A stretch of 64,000 nucleotides of DNA, taken from positions 124,001-188,000 of the forward strand of contig CAWELN010000009.1 in NCBI GenBank assembly GCA_963809795.1, read 5' to 3'. Of the stretch, positions 30,581 through 38,714 are shown piece by piece. Made by a program: the position numbers and the translations under genes. The notes beneath the pieces are model-generated. The model did not search any database and was not told where the DNA came from. It saw only the letters and a list, made by a program, of their open reading frames with translations. Position 1 is the stretch's first letter; each line of letters begins with the position of its first letter. This DNA is from DASUAS01 sp963809795. Its GTDB lineage: Bacteria > Actinomycetota > Acidimicrobiia > IMCC26256 > DASPTH01.

Positions 30581-31681
30581 ATGCGTGCGGCGCTGTACGA
30601 AGCGGGCCAGCCCGACCTGATCCTCGACGAGGTGGACATCGCCGAGCCCGGCCCGGGCCGGGTGCGGGTGCGGGTGCACCACTGCGGCATCTGCCACTCC
30701 GACTACACCGCGCTGCACAGCGCCTACGGCGCGAGCCCGTCGGTGCTGGGGCACGAGGCGGCGGGGATCGTCGACGTGGTGGGGGAGGGCGTCACCATGG
30801 TCGCCCCGGGCGACAAGGTGGTGCTCACGCCCATCGCGCCGTGCGGCCGCTGCTACTGGTGCCAGCGCAACGAGCCCGGCTCGTGCGTGAACAACGCCGC
30901 GGTGCTCGGCGGTGCGTTCCCCGACGGCTCGACCGGCCTGTCGCGCGGCGGCACGCAGGTGTTCCGCGGGTTGGGCGTGGGCGGGTTCGCCGAGTACGCG
31001 ATGACCAACGAGACCGGTGCGGTCAAGGTGCCCGACGACACGCCGCTCGAGATCGCGTGCGTGATCGGCTGCGCGGTGCAGACCGGTGTCGGCGCGGTGC
31101 TCAACACCGCCCGGGTCGAGCCCGGCGCGACCGTGCTGGTGCTCGGCCTCGGCGGCATCGGGCTCTCGGTCGTGCAGGGGGCGCGCGCGGCCGGCGCCGC
31201 GCAGATCATCGCCAGCGACCCCCTGGCCGGGCGGCGCCGAGCGGCCACCGACATGGGCGCGACCACCGTGCTCGATCCGGCCGCCGACGACGTCACCGCC
31301 GCCACCCGCGACCTCACCGACGTGGGCGCCGACTATGCGTTCGAGTGTGCGGGCGTGGCCGCCCTGGCCGCGGTCGGGGTCGAGGCCACCCGGGCCGGTG
31401 GCAGCACCGTCCTCGTCGGCGCGCCGGGGATCGACGAGAAGCTGGAGCTGGACCCGCTGGTGCTGTTCGGCATCTCGGAGAAGAAGCTCATGGGTTGCTT
31501 CCTCGGCAGCTGCAACTCGCTGCGCGACATCCCCCGCATGATCGCCATGTGGCGGGGCGGCCAGCTCGACCTCGGGGCGCTGGTCACCGGGCACCGCCCG
31601 CTCGACGAGATCAACGAGGCCTTCGCCGACCTCGCCGCCGGTGTCGGCATCCGCACCGTCATCGACCTGCCGGGAGCATGA
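30581..31681 (+). CDS. Zinc-dependent alcohol dehydrogenase (class III / NDMA-ADH-like)
   Basis: A 366-aa medium-chain dehydrogenase. Catalytic zinc ligands are the Cys of HHCGICHSDY, the His-Glu of LGHEAAG and the Cys of IGCAVQTGVGA. The structural zinc site has four Cys in PCGRCYWCQRNEPGSC. The NAD-binding VLVLGLGGIGLSVVQGARAA is present. The C-terminal GCFLGSCNSLRDIPRM run is typical of S-(hydroxymethyl)mycothiol or NDMA-dependent dehydrogenases of actinobacteria, but the substrate is not determinable. AAGGAG precedes ATG 30581. Confidence 0.88.
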   Translation: MRAALYEAGQPDLILDEVDIAEPGPGRVRVRVHHCGICHSDYTALHSAYGASPSVLGHEAAGIVDVVGEGVTMVAPGDKVVLTPIAPCGRCYWCQRNEPGSCVNNAAVLGGAFPDGSTGLSRGGTQVFRGLGVGGFAEYAMTNETGAVKVPDDTPLEIACVIGCAVQTGVGAVLNTARVEPGATVLVLGLGGIGLSVVQGARAAGAAQIIASDPLAGRRRAATDMGATTVLDPAADDVTAATRDLTDVGADYAFECAGVAALAAVGVEATRAGGSTVLVGAPGIDEKLELDPLVLFGISEKKLMGCFLGSCNSLRDIPRMIAMWRGGQLDLGALVTGHRPLDEINEAFADLAAGVGIRTVIDLPGA

Positions 31682-31712
31682 GCGAGCCGGGCCTTCCGGC
31701 GAGGACCGCACG
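31680..31712. repeat. REP-like palindrome, copy 2 (degenerate)
   Basis: GCCGGGCCTTCCGGC at 31686-31700 is flanked by ATGAGCGA and GAGGACCGC and starts at the adh stop. Same architecture as the other copies, but with CCT in place of TAT at the centre. Confidence 0.55.
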
Positions 31713-31727
31713 GCCGACGGTGCGGGA

Positions 31728-31754
31728 CTGACCCCGTCGGGCCCGGCCTACACT
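31728..31754 (+). promoter_or_regulatory. Weak candidate promoter of the riboflavin operon
   Basis: CTGACC at 31728-31733 and TACACT at 31749-31754, with a short 15-bp spacer, lie just before the riboswitch. The -10 is reasonable and the -35 partial. It fits a transcript starting near 31761. Confidence 0.4.
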
Positions 31755-31776
31755 CCCAATTCACAACGACACGCAA

Positions 31777-31943
31777 GCCCTCGGGGTTGGGTGCAAGTCC
31801 CGACCGGCGGTGGCCAGGTCGTACGCCTCTCGTTATAATGGGTGGCATTACAACCTGGGAGCCCGCGAGCCCACGGCATCCAGTCGTGTGGTCGACCCGG
31901 TCAGAAGCCGGGGCCGACGGTGAGAGTCCGGATGGGAGAGGGC
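31777..31943 (+). ncRNA. FMN riboswitch (RFN element)
   Basis: Class-defining segments are present in order: GGGTGCAAGTCCCGACCGGCGGT near 31790-31812 (given here as two joined blocks, GGGTGCAAGTCCCGA and CCGGCGGT), GAGCCCGCGAGCCC at 31859-31872, and GCCGACGGTGAGAGTCCGGA with GGGAGAGGG up to 31943. The basal stem is GCCCTC (31777-31782) with GAGGGC (31938-31943). The variable P3 arm is an extended hairpin with CCAGGT (31814-31819) and ACCTGG (31853-31858). It sits directly before ribD and should lower riboflavin synthesis when FMN is high. Confidence 0.95.
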
Positions 31944-32039
31944 GCAGACCACGACCGACGGTGCCGAGGCGCCGTTGCCTCGGCGTCCCGCCTCCCGACC
32001 CTCCCGGGGAGAACCGGAAAGGGAGACGGAGCGCAACTG
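31944..32039 (+). promoter_or_regulatory. Expression platform between FMN riboswitch and ribD
   Basis: A perfect hairpin GCCGAGGC (31963-31970) / GCCTCGGC (31977-31984) is followed by CTCCC-rich sequence that can pair with the purine-rich GGGAGACGGAG before the ribD GTG. There is no U-tract. Translational control by masking the ribosome-binding site is therefore more likely than termination. Confidence 0.5.
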
Positions 32040-33229
32040 GTGGCCGGAGACGCCGAGCTCATGCGCCGGGCCCTCGCCCAGGGCGACACCGCCCGGCGGC
32101 GCACCGCGCCCAACCCGTGGGTCGGCGCAGTCGTGGTGCGCGACGGCGAGGTCGTCGGCGAGGGCGCGACCCAACCGCCCGGTGGCGCCCACGCCGAGAT
32201 CGAGGCCCTGCGGTCCGCCGGCGACCGCGCCCGCGGCGCCACCCTCTACACCACCCTCGAGCCGTGCTCGCACCAGGGGCGCACCCCGCCGTGCGCGGTC
32301 GCGATCGCCGAAGCCGGCGTCGCCCGCGTGGTCGTGGCGCTGCCCGATCCCGACCGCCAGGTCGCCGGGCAGGGCGTCGCCCAGCTCCGCGACCGCGGCC
32401 TCACCGTCGAGCTCGGCATCGGCGCCGACGACGCGGCCCGCGCCCTCGCCCCCTACCTGCTCCAGCGCCGCCTCGGCCGTGCCTACACGGTGGTGAAGAC
32501 CGCCATGAGCCTCGACGGCCGCATCGCGGCCCGCGACGGCTCGTCGCGGTGGATCACCGGCGCGGCATCGCGCGCCGACGCCCACGCGTTGCGCGCCGAC
32601 TCGCAGGCCATCGTCGTGGGCGCGGGCACCGCGCTGGCCGACCGCCCCCGCCTCACCGCCCGCGACGTGGACCCCCCGGTGGCCCGCCAGCCGCTGCGGG
32701 TGCTCCTCGACGCCACCGGCCGGGTCGCCGCCGACGGCCCGCTGTTCGACGCCGCGCTGGCGCCCACCCTGGTGGTCACCACCGAGGCCGCCGCCGACGG
32801 TGCCCAATCGGCGTGGCTGGCCGCGGGGGCCAAGGTCCTGACCGTGCCGCCGGCGGCGGGCGGCACCGGCGTCGACCTCGCCGCCACCCTCGAGGTGCTC
32901 GCCGAGCTGGGGGTCCTCCAGGCGCTGGTGGAAGGGGGTGCCGCGCTCTCCGGCTCCCTGGTCGAGGCGGGTCTCGCCGACCGGCTCGTCACCTACGTGG
33001 CGCCGACCATGCTCGGGCGCGACGGGCGGCCCGCGCTCGACTTCGCCGGCCCGGCCCGCATCGCCGACGCGGCGCGCTGGCGGCTGGTCGACGTCGCTCG
33101 CGTCGGCACCGACGTCCGCCTCGACTACGAGCCCCCGGAAGCCCCGCCTCCGTGGCGGAACGGCGAAGGCCCGCCTCCGTGGCGGAACGGCGAAGGCCCG
33201 CCTCCGTGGCGGAACGGCGAGGCGCCTGA
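32040..33229 (+). CDS. ribD: Bifunctional riboflavin deaminase/reductase RibD, 3' end frame-ambiguous
   Basis: RibD deaminates and then reduces the pyrimidine intermediate of riboflavin synthesis. The N-terminal deaminase domain has HAEIEALRSAGDRARGATLY, followed by TTLEPCSHQGRTPPCAVAI (zinc His and Cys). The reductase domain (about 150-370) has TAMSLDGRIAARDGSSRWIT and LVEGGAALSGSLVEAGLADR. GTG 32040 is chosen after the riboswitch. Past LDYEPPEA the frame enters a 27-bp repeat and stays open to 33758 across ribE. If one base is missing, the stop is TGA 33227-33229, giving a TGATG junction with ribE; I use that end. Confidence 0.85.
33143..33223. repeat. Three tandem copies of a 27-bp repeat at the ribD 3' end
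   Basis: Units start at 33143, 33170 and 33197 and read CCCGCCTCCGTGGCGG then AACGGCGAAGG. Each unit holds a small hairpin (CCGCC/GGCGG). Being 27 bp, the array keeps frame and encodes PPWRNGEG-type or PASVAERRR-type repeats, depending on frame. Confidence 0.9.
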
Positions 33230-35064
33230 TGTTCACCGGCATCGTCGAGGAGCTGGGCGCGGTCCGGGCCGTCACCCCCAACGAGGGTGGAGCCCGCATC
33301 GAGATCACCGCCCGGCGCGTGCTCGACGACGCCGAGCTGGGCGCGTCCATCGCGGTCAACGGCTGCTGCCTCACCGTGGTCGAGCTCGGCCCGGACCACT
33401 GGGCCGCCGATGCGGTCACCGAGACGCTCGACCGGACGTCGCTCGGGAGCCTCCGCGCCGGCGACCCGGTGAACCTCGAGCGCCCGGTGCGGCTGGCCGA
33501 CCGGCTCGGCGGCCACCTGGTCCAGGGCCACGTCGACGCGGTCGGGACCGTGCTCCACCGCGCCCCGCTGCCCGACGGCTCCACCCGGATGGCCTTCGCC
33601 GCACCCGCCGCGGTGTTGCGCTACGTCGTCGAGAAGGGGTCGATCACCGTCGACGGCATCAGCCTCACCGTCGCCGGCGTGGGGGACGACGCGTTCGAGA
33701 TCGCGGTCATCCCGCACACCCTCGCCGTCACCACCCTGGGCGCCCGCCAACCGGGTGATCCCGTCAACCTCGAGGTCGACGTCGTCGCCAAGTACGTCGA
33801 ACGTCTCCTCGTCGCGCTCCACCGAGTAGGAGTCATCATGCCCTTCACCGACATCGAGAACGCCGTCGCCGCGATCAAGCGGGGCGAGATCGTCATCGTG
33901 GTCGACGACGCCGACCGCGAGAACGAGGGCGATCTGATCATGGCCGCCGAGGCCATGACGACCGAGGCGATGGCGTTCATGATCCGCCACACCAGCGGTG
34001 TGATCTGCATGCCGGTCGAGGGGAGCCGCCTCGACGAGCTGCGGCTGCCGCTCATGGTCGCCGACAACACCGAGAGCCAGCGCACCGCGTTCACCGTGTC
34101 GGTGGACGCCCGCCTCGGGACCAGCACGGGGATCTCCGCCGCCGACCGGGCCACCACGGTGCACGCCGTCCTCGACCCCGCCACCAAGCCCGAGGACCTC
34201 GCCCGGCCGGGCCACATCTTCCCGTTGCGCTACCGCGAGGGCGGCGTGCTCAAGCGCGCCGGTCACACCGAGGCCGCGGTCGACCTCGCCCGGCTGGCCG
34301 GCATGCACCCCGCCGGGGTGCTCGCCGAGGTCGTGAACGACGACGGCACCATGGCGCGCATGCCGCGCCTGGAGGCGTTCGCGGCCGAGCACGGGTTGCA
34401 GCTGATCTCGATCGCCGACCTGATCCGCTACCGGCGCCACCGCGAGAAGCTGGTGCGCCGGGTCTCCGAGGCCCGCATCCCCACCCGCCACGGCGACTTC
34501 ACCGGCTACGTGTTCGAGTCGTTGCTCGACGGCACCGAGCACATGGCGTTCGTGTGCGGCGAGGTGGCGGGCAAGGAGAACGTGCTGGTGCGGGTGCACT
34601 CCGAGTGCCTCACCGGCGACGTGTTCGGCTCGATGCGGTGCGACTGCGGCCTGCAGCTCGACGCCGCGATGGAGCTCATCGCCCGGGAGGGCACCGGCGT
34701 CGTCGTCTACCTCCGCGGCCACGAGGGCCGCGGCATCGGCCTCGGCCACAAGATCCGCGCCTACACGCTCCAGGACCAGGGTCGCGACACCGTCGAGGCC
34801 AACGTGGAGCTCGGGTTCCCGGCCGACTCGCGCGAGTACGGCATCGGCTCGCAGATGCTGGTCGACCTCGGGCTCTCGACCATGCGCATCATGACCAACA
34901 ATCCCGCCAAGTACGGCGGGCTCGAGGGCTACGGTCTCGAGATCGTCGAGCGCGTGCCGCTGCACGTGCTGCCCAACGCGGAGAACATCCGCTACCTGCG
35001 CACCAAGCAGGAGAAGATGGGTCACCTGCTCGAGATCGAGGACGAGGGTCTCGGCACCAGCTAG
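33229..35064 (+). CDS. ribE-ribBA: Riboflavin synthase RibE joined in frame to RibBA (DHBP synthase/GTP cyclohydrolase II)
   Basis: One uninterrupted 611-aa frame. Residues 1 to about 200 are riboflavin synthase with the internal duplication (FTGIVEELGAV, NGCCLTVVELG, QGHVDAVG, VDGISLTVAGVG). Residue 204 is Met 33838, where a complete RibB domain begins (MPFTDIENAVAAIKRGEIV, DDADRENEGDLIMAAE). The RibA domain follows, with zinc Cys in SECLTGDVFGSMRCDCGLQ and YLRGHEGRGIGLGHK. The linker VALHRVGVI looks like translated spacer, because TAGGAG lies 6 nt before ATG 33838. It may be a true fusion or two genes with a lost stop codon. Confidence 0.88.
   Translation: MFTGIVEELGAVRAVTPNEGGARIEITARRVLDDAELGASIAVNGCCLTVVELGPDHWAADAVTETLDRTSLGSLRAGDPVNLERPVRLADRLGGHLVQGHVDAVGTVLHRAPLPDGSTRMAFAAPAAVLRYVVEKGSITVDGISLTVAGVGDDAFEIAVIPHTLAVTTLGARQPGDPVNLEVDVVAKYVERLLVALHRVGVIMPFTDIENAVAAIKRGEIVIVVDDADRENEGDLIMAAEAMTTEAMAFMIRHTSGVICMPVEGSRLDELRLPLMVADNTESQRTAFTVSVDARLGTSTGISAADRATTVHAVLDPATKPEDLARPGHIFPLRYREGGVLKRAGHTEAAVDLARLAGMHPAGVLAEVVNDDGTMARMPRLEAFAAEHGLQLISIADLIRYRRHREKLVRRVSEARIPTRHGDFTGYVFESLLDGTEHMAFVCGEVAGKENVLVRVHSECLTGDVFGSMRCDCGLQLDAAMELIAREGTGVVVYLRGHEGRGIGLGHKIRAYTLQDQGRDTVEANVELGFPADSREYGIGSQMLVDLGLSTMRIMTNNPAKYGGLEGYGLEIVERVPLHVLPNAENIRYLRTKQEKMGHLLEIEDEGLGTS
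33826..33840 (+). promoter_or_regulatory. Internal ribosome-binding site and ATG for ribBA
   Basis: TAGGAG followed 6 nt later by ATG 33838 lies inside the ribE-ribBA frame, at the exact point where RibBA homology starts. In the +2 frame the same TAG would end ribE. It would allow independent initiation of RibBA. Confidence 0.55.
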
Positions 35065-35074
35065 AAAGCACCGT

Positions 35075-35190
35075 GCTCGCTGGTGCCGGTGAGCGGAGTG
35101 AGCGGAGCGAACGAGTGAACTCGCAGGAGCAAGCGAACGTCCCGGAGGGCGGCGCCGGGTGTCCCGGCGCCGAGTGAGCGCGACCAGGCG
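35075..35190. repeat. Intergenic GAGCGGAGTGAGCGGAGCGA sequence and REP-like palindrome, copy 3
   Basis: The ribBA-ribH gap holds repeated GAGCGGAG/GAGCGAACGAG words and a strong palindrome, GGCGCCGGGTGTCCCGGCGCC less one base at each end here (35152-35170), with GTGAGCG on the 3' side. I see no coding capacity or promoter. Confidence 0.6.
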
Positions 35191-35706
35191 ATGGGGACGT
35201 ACCGGGAGTACGAGGGCGCGCTCGACGCCACGGGGATGCGCATCGCGGTCGTCGCGGGCCGGTTCAACGACCACATCACCACGCCGCTGCTCGACGCCGC
35301 CCTCGGCACGCTGCGCGACGCCGGCCTCGACGAGGTACCGGTGCACTGGGTGCCGGGCGCGTTCGAGATCCCGCTGGTCGCGCAACGGCTCGCGGCCGGC
35401 GGCGGGTGCGACGCGGTGATCTGCCTCGGCGCCGTCATCCGGGGCGACACGCCGCACTTCGACTTCGTGGCGGGGGAGTGCGCGGCCGGCATCGCCCGCG
35501 TCTCGCTCGACACCGGCGTCCCCGTCGTCTTCGGCGTGCTCACCACCGACGACCTCGACCAGGCCCGGGCCCGGAGCGGCGGTCCGGCGTGCAACGGCAT
35601 CGCCTGCAACAAGGGCGAGGAGTCCGCGGTCACCGCGATCGAGATGGTCAACCTGCTCCGGCAGCTCCCCGCACCCACGCCGGCATCCCGAGAAAGCTGC
35701 GAGTGA
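35191..35706 (+). CDS. ribH: 6,7-dimethyl-8-ribityllumazine synthase
   Basis: RibH condenses the RibB and RibD products to lumazine, the substrate of RibE, and usually forms icosahedral or pentameric shells. Motifs: VVAGRFNDHITTPLLDAAL, VPGAFEIPLVAQRLA, CLGAVIRGDTPHFDFVAGE with the catalytic His, and PVVFGVLTTDDLDQARARSG. Length is 171 aa. ATG 35191 follows the palindrome-bearing spacer. The stop overlaps the hisG start. Confidence 0.95.
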   Translation: MGTYREYEGALDATGMRIAVVAGRFNDHITTPLLDAALGTLRDAGLDEVPVHWVPGAFEIPLVAQRLAAGGGCDAVICLGAVIRGDTPHFDFVAGECAAGIARVSLDTGVPVVFGVLTTDDLDQARARSGGPACNGIACNKGEESAVTAIEMVNLLRQLPAPTPASRESCE

Positions 35707-36581
35707 TGCTCCGCCTCGTCCTCCCGAAGGGCTCCCTCGAACGCGCCACCATGCAGCTGTTCGAGGACGCCGACCTCGCGGTCGTCCGCGGCTCCGACGT
35801 CGACTACCGCGGCAGCATCGACGACCCCCGGGTCGACGAGGTGCGCATCCTGCGGCCCCAGGAGATCCCGCGCTACGTGGCCGACGGCATGTTCGACGTC
35901 GGGATCACCGGGCGCGACTGGATCGAGGAGCGCCACGCCGACGTCGTCACCCTCACCGAGCTGCACTACTCGAAGGCCACCGCCCGGCCCATCCGGGTCG
36001 TGCTGGCCGTGGCCGCCGACTCGTCCGCCCAGTCCGTCACCGACCTGCCGTCGGGCCTGGTCGTCCACACCGAGTACCCGGAGCTCACCGCGCGCTACTT
36101 CGAGCAGCACGGGGTCGAGGCCGACGTGCAGCTCTCCTACGGCGCCACCGAGGCCAAGGTGCCCGACATCGCCGACGCGGTCGTGGAGATCACCGAGACC
36201 GGGCGCGCGCTGCGCGCCGCGGGGCTGCGCATCCTCGACACCATCCTCGTGTCGTACACCGAGCTCATCGCCAGCCCCGCCGCCCACGCCGATCCCGAGA
36301 AGCGCAAGGCCATGGAGCAGCTCCAGAGCCTGCTCACCGGCGCGCTCGACGCGCGTGGGCGGGTGCTGCTGAAGCTGAACGTCGACGGCGCCGACCTCGA
36401 CCGCGTGATCGCACTGCTCCCGGCGCTGAAGTCGCCCACGGTGTCGAAGCTGTTCGGCGAGGACGGCTTCGCGGTGGAGACGGTCGTCGCCAAGAGCGAG
36501 ATCAACACCCTCATCCCCGAGCTGCTCGACCACGGCGCCAACGGCATCATCGAGCTGCCGATCTCCAAGATCGTGCCGTGA
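35706..36581 (+). CDS. hisG: ATP phosphoribosyltransferase, long form
   Basis: HisG starts histidine synthesis by joining PRPP to ATP and is feedback-inhibited by histidine. The catalytic part shows LVLPKGSLERATMQLFEDAD, LRPQEIPRYVADGMFDVGIT, TEYPELTARYFEQHG, the phosphate-binding YGATEAKVPDIADAVVEITE and ADPEKRKAMEQL. The last 80 residues form the ACT-like regulatory domain of the long form, which works without HisZ. Length is 291 aa from ATG 35706 (GTG 35703 also possible). No other his genes are adjacent in the window. Confidence 0.94.
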   Translation: MLRLVLPKGSLERATMQLFEDADLAVVRGSDVDYRGSIDDPRVDEVRILRPQEIPRYVADGMFDVGITGRDWIEERHADVVTLTELHYSKATARPIRVVLAVAADSSAQSVTDLPSGLVVHTEYPELTARYFEQHGVEADVQLSYGATEAKVPDIADAVVEITETGRALRAAGLRILDTILVSYTELIASPAAHADPEKRKAMEQLQSLLTGALDARGRVLLKLNVDGADLDRVIALLPALKSPTVSKLFGEDGFAVETVVAKSEINTLIPELLDHGANGIIELPISKIVP

Positions 36582-36612
36582 TCGCCGAGCACCTACGAAT
36601 GGCGGCGCGGGC

Positions 36613-36825
36613 ATGAAGGCCCACTACACCGGCCGGGTCGCGACCTTCGACGAGCACCGGGGCCGGGGCGAGGTCGAAGCGCGCGGAGGGATGCACTTCC
36701 CGTTCCACTGCACCGCGGTCGCCGACGGCTCGCGCGCCATCGCCCCCGACACCCCCGTGCGGTTCCGCCTGGTGATCGGCCCGCTCGGCGCGCTCGAGGC
36801 CACCGCCATCGCGCCGGCCGACTGA
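36613..36825 (+). CDS. Small cold-shock-domain-like protein
   Basis: A 70-aa protein with the outline of a CSD-type OB fold: GRVATFDEHRGRGEVEARGG, then FPFHCTAVADGSRAIAPDTP and VRFRLVIGPLGALEAT. The classical RNP1/RNP2 motifs (KGFGFI, VFVH) are replaced by RGRGEV and FPFHCT, so nucleic-acid binding is not assured. Similar small proteins occur near hisG in actinobacteria, as far as I recall. It follows hisG after 31 nt and the next gene starts 3 nt later. Confidence 0.75.
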   Translation: MKAHYTGRVATFDEHRGRGEVEARGGMHFPFHCTAVADGSRAIAPDTPVRFRLVIGPLGALEATAIAPAD

Positions 36826-36828
36826 GCC

Positions 36829-37878
36829 GTGGAACGGCGGCGCCTGGGCGCGAGCGGGCTCGAGGTCTCGGTGCTCTCGCTGGGCGCGATGACGTTCGGC
36901 TCGGGCATGCCCCCGATCACCACCGTCGACGAGCGCGAGGCCCGGGCGATGGTCGATCGCGCGCTGGCGGCGGGCGTGAACCTCATCGACACCGCCGACG
37001 TGTACGCCGACGGGCAGTCGGAGGAGATCCTCGGTGCGGCGGTGAAGGGTCGGCGCGACGACGTGCTGCTCGCGACCAAGGTCGGCTTCGGCACGCGCGA
37101 CCCGGGCGCGCTCTCCTACGCCAACGTCGTCGCCGCGTGCGAGGGCAGCCTGCGCCGCTTCGGCACCGATCGCATCGACCTCTTCCAGCTGCACCGACCC
37201 GACCGCACCACGCCGATCGAGGAGACCCTGCGCGCCCTCGACGACCTGGTGGCGCGCGGCCTCGTGCGTGAGACCGGCACCAGCAACTTCCGCGCCTTCG
37301 AGAACGCGGCCGCGGTGGCGCACCAGCGCGCCCTCGGCCGCCCCGCCTTCACCGCCGCGCAGCTCTACTACTCGCTGGTCGGGCGGGAGGCGGAGCACGA
37401 GCTGATCCCGCAGTGCCGGGCCGACGACCTCGGCGTGATCGTGTGGAGCCCGTTGTCGAGCGGGTACCTCACCGGTCGCTACTCCTCGGGCACCCGCGAG
37501 GGTGCGGCCGGCGGGCGGCGGACCACGTTCACGTTCCCGCCGGTGGATCCCGAGGTCGGAGCCCGTGGGGTCGAGGCGGTCGCCGCCGTCGCGGCCGCCC
37601 ACGAGGTGTCGATGGCCCAGGTGGCGCTGGCGTGGGTGGTGGCGCAGCCCGGCATCACCTCGGCCATCGTGGGCGCCAGCAGCCTCGAGCAGCTCGACGA
37701 CAACCTCGCCGCCGGCGCCCTGGCGCTCACCCCGGACGAGCTCGAATCCCTCGACGCCGCCACCGCATTGGCGCCGATCTACCCGGCGTGGTGGGATCCC
37801 GCCATGGGCATCCCCGGCCCCACCGAGCGGGCCCCGTCCCGGAGCGCCCGATCCAGAACTGAACTGGAGCAGCCGTGA
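36829..37878 (+). CDS. Aldo/keto reductase
   Basis: A 349-aa NADPH-dependent (beta/alpha)8 oxidoreductase. The catalytic tetrad is visible as Asp and Tyr in LIDTADVYADGQSEE, Lys in LLATKVGFG and His in DLFQLHRPDRTTPIEE. The cofactor end of the barrel has VGASSLEQLDDNL. It resembles the YajO/Tas group of AKRs rather than plant-type aldose reductases. GTG 36829 is 3 nt after the CSD-like gene, and it overlaps the next gene by 4 nt, so they form one unit. Confidence 0.88.
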   Translation: MERRRLGASGLEVSVLSLGAMTFGSGMPPITTVDEREARAMVDRALAAGVNLIDTADVYADGQSEEILGAAVKGRRDDVLLATKVGFGTRDPGALSYANVVAACEGSLRRFGTDRIDLFQLHRPDRTTPIEETLRALDDLVARGLVRETGTSNFRAFENAAAVAHQRALGRPAFTAAQLYYSLVGREAEHELIPQCRADDLGVIVWSPLSSGYLTGRYSSGTREGAAGGRRTTFTFPPVDPEVGARGVEAVAAVAAAHEVSMAQVALAWVVAQPGITSAIVGASSLEQLDDNLAAGALALTPDELESLDAATALAPIYPAWWDPAMGIPGPTERAPSRSARSRTELEQP

Positions 37879-38675
37879 GCGAGTGGACGAATCGCGACGA
37901 CCGCCAGGCCGACGCCAAGGCGCAGTACGAGCACATCATGACGACGCCCGCGCCGCCCGCGGTCGGGGCCTACATCGACGCCGGCGTCATCGGCTTCGTG
38001 TTCGGCGAGATGTGGCGACGCGGGATGCTCACCCCGCGCGACCGGCGGTGGATCACGCTGGCGTGCGTGGGCGCGGCGGACGCGCCGATCCCCATGGAGA
38101 CCCACACCTACGCCGCGCTCAACAGCGGCGACGTGACCACCGAGGAGATCGACGAGTTCCTGCTGTTCTTCGCCACGCAGATGGGGTGGCCGAAGGGCTC
38201 GGCCATGAACACCCACATCTTCACCGCCATGGCCAAGATCGCCGAGGAGCGGGGCGAGGAGCTCCGGCTCCCCGAATTCGTGCCCTGGGCCGATCCCGCC
38301 GACGACGACGTGCGCCGGGTCCGGGGCGAGGCCGCCTACGCCGACGTGCACGGTGTGCCGGCGCCGCCGGCGCCGACCGCGTTCCGGGGCCGGGCCTACC
38401 TCGACTACCTCTACGGCGAGGTCTGGACCCGCGACGCGTACCTCACCCGCCGCGACCGCCGCCTGGTCAGCATCTGTTGCAGCGCCGAGCTGGGCGTCGA
38501 CGACGAGACCTCCGAGCACCTCGAGGCCGCGCTGCGCAGCGGTGAGCTCACCTACGAGGAGCTGCAGGAGGTCGTGATGCACGTCGCCGTGTACCTGGGC
38601 TGGATCGTCGCCCGTCATCTCGACGACCTGCTGGTGGACGCCGCCACCCGTACCGGGGTGATCCACGCCGGCTGA
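37875..38675 (+). CDS. Carboxymuconolactone decarboxylase-like protein with two CMD domains
   Basis: A 266-aa protein with two CMD/AhpD-fold repeats. The first covers about residues 30-125 (GEMWRRGMLTPRDRRWITLA, METHTYAALNSGDVTTEEI); the second about 165-260 (GEVWTRDAYLTRRDRRLVSI, SEHLEAALRSGELTYEELQE). Neither repeat has the CxxC of peroxidase-type AhpD (CVGA and CCSA instead), so a lactone-decarboxylase or isomerase-like role is more likely. It is coupled to the AKR gene (ATGA-type overlap) and lies next to a MarR-VOC regulator. The substrate is unknown. Confidence 0.82.
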   Translation: MSEWTNRDDRQADAKAQYEHIMTTPAPPAVGAYIDAGVIGFVFGEMWRRGMLTPRDRRWITLACVGAADAPIPMETHTYAALNSGDVTTEEIDEFLLFFATQMGWPKGSAMNTHIFTAMAKIAEERGEELRLPEFVPWADPADDDVRRVRGEAAYADVHGVPAPPAPTAFRGRAYLDYLYGEVWTRDAYLTRRDRRLVSICCSAELGVDDETSEHLEAALRSGELTYEELQEVVMHVAVYLGWIVARHLDDLLVDAATRTGVIHAG

Positions 38676-38684
38676 TCCCGGCAC

Positions 38685-38708
38685 GATCCTACGCATGAGC
38701 GTAGGATC
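38685..38708. promoter_or_regulatory. Perfect 10-bp inverted repeat, candidate MarR operator
   Basis: GATCCTACGC (38685-38694), spacer ATGA, GCGTAGGATC (38699-38708). The arms are perfectly complementary. The site ends 6 bp before the ATG of the MarR-VOC gene. Size and symmetry fit a MarR dimer operator and negative autoregulation. Confidence 0.75.
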
Positions 38709-38714
38709 CGGGGC

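Noticed and set aside
31834..31839. TATAAT as an internal promoter inside the FMN riboswitch
   Set aside because: It lies in the loop of the P3 arm and has no -35 at a suitable distance.
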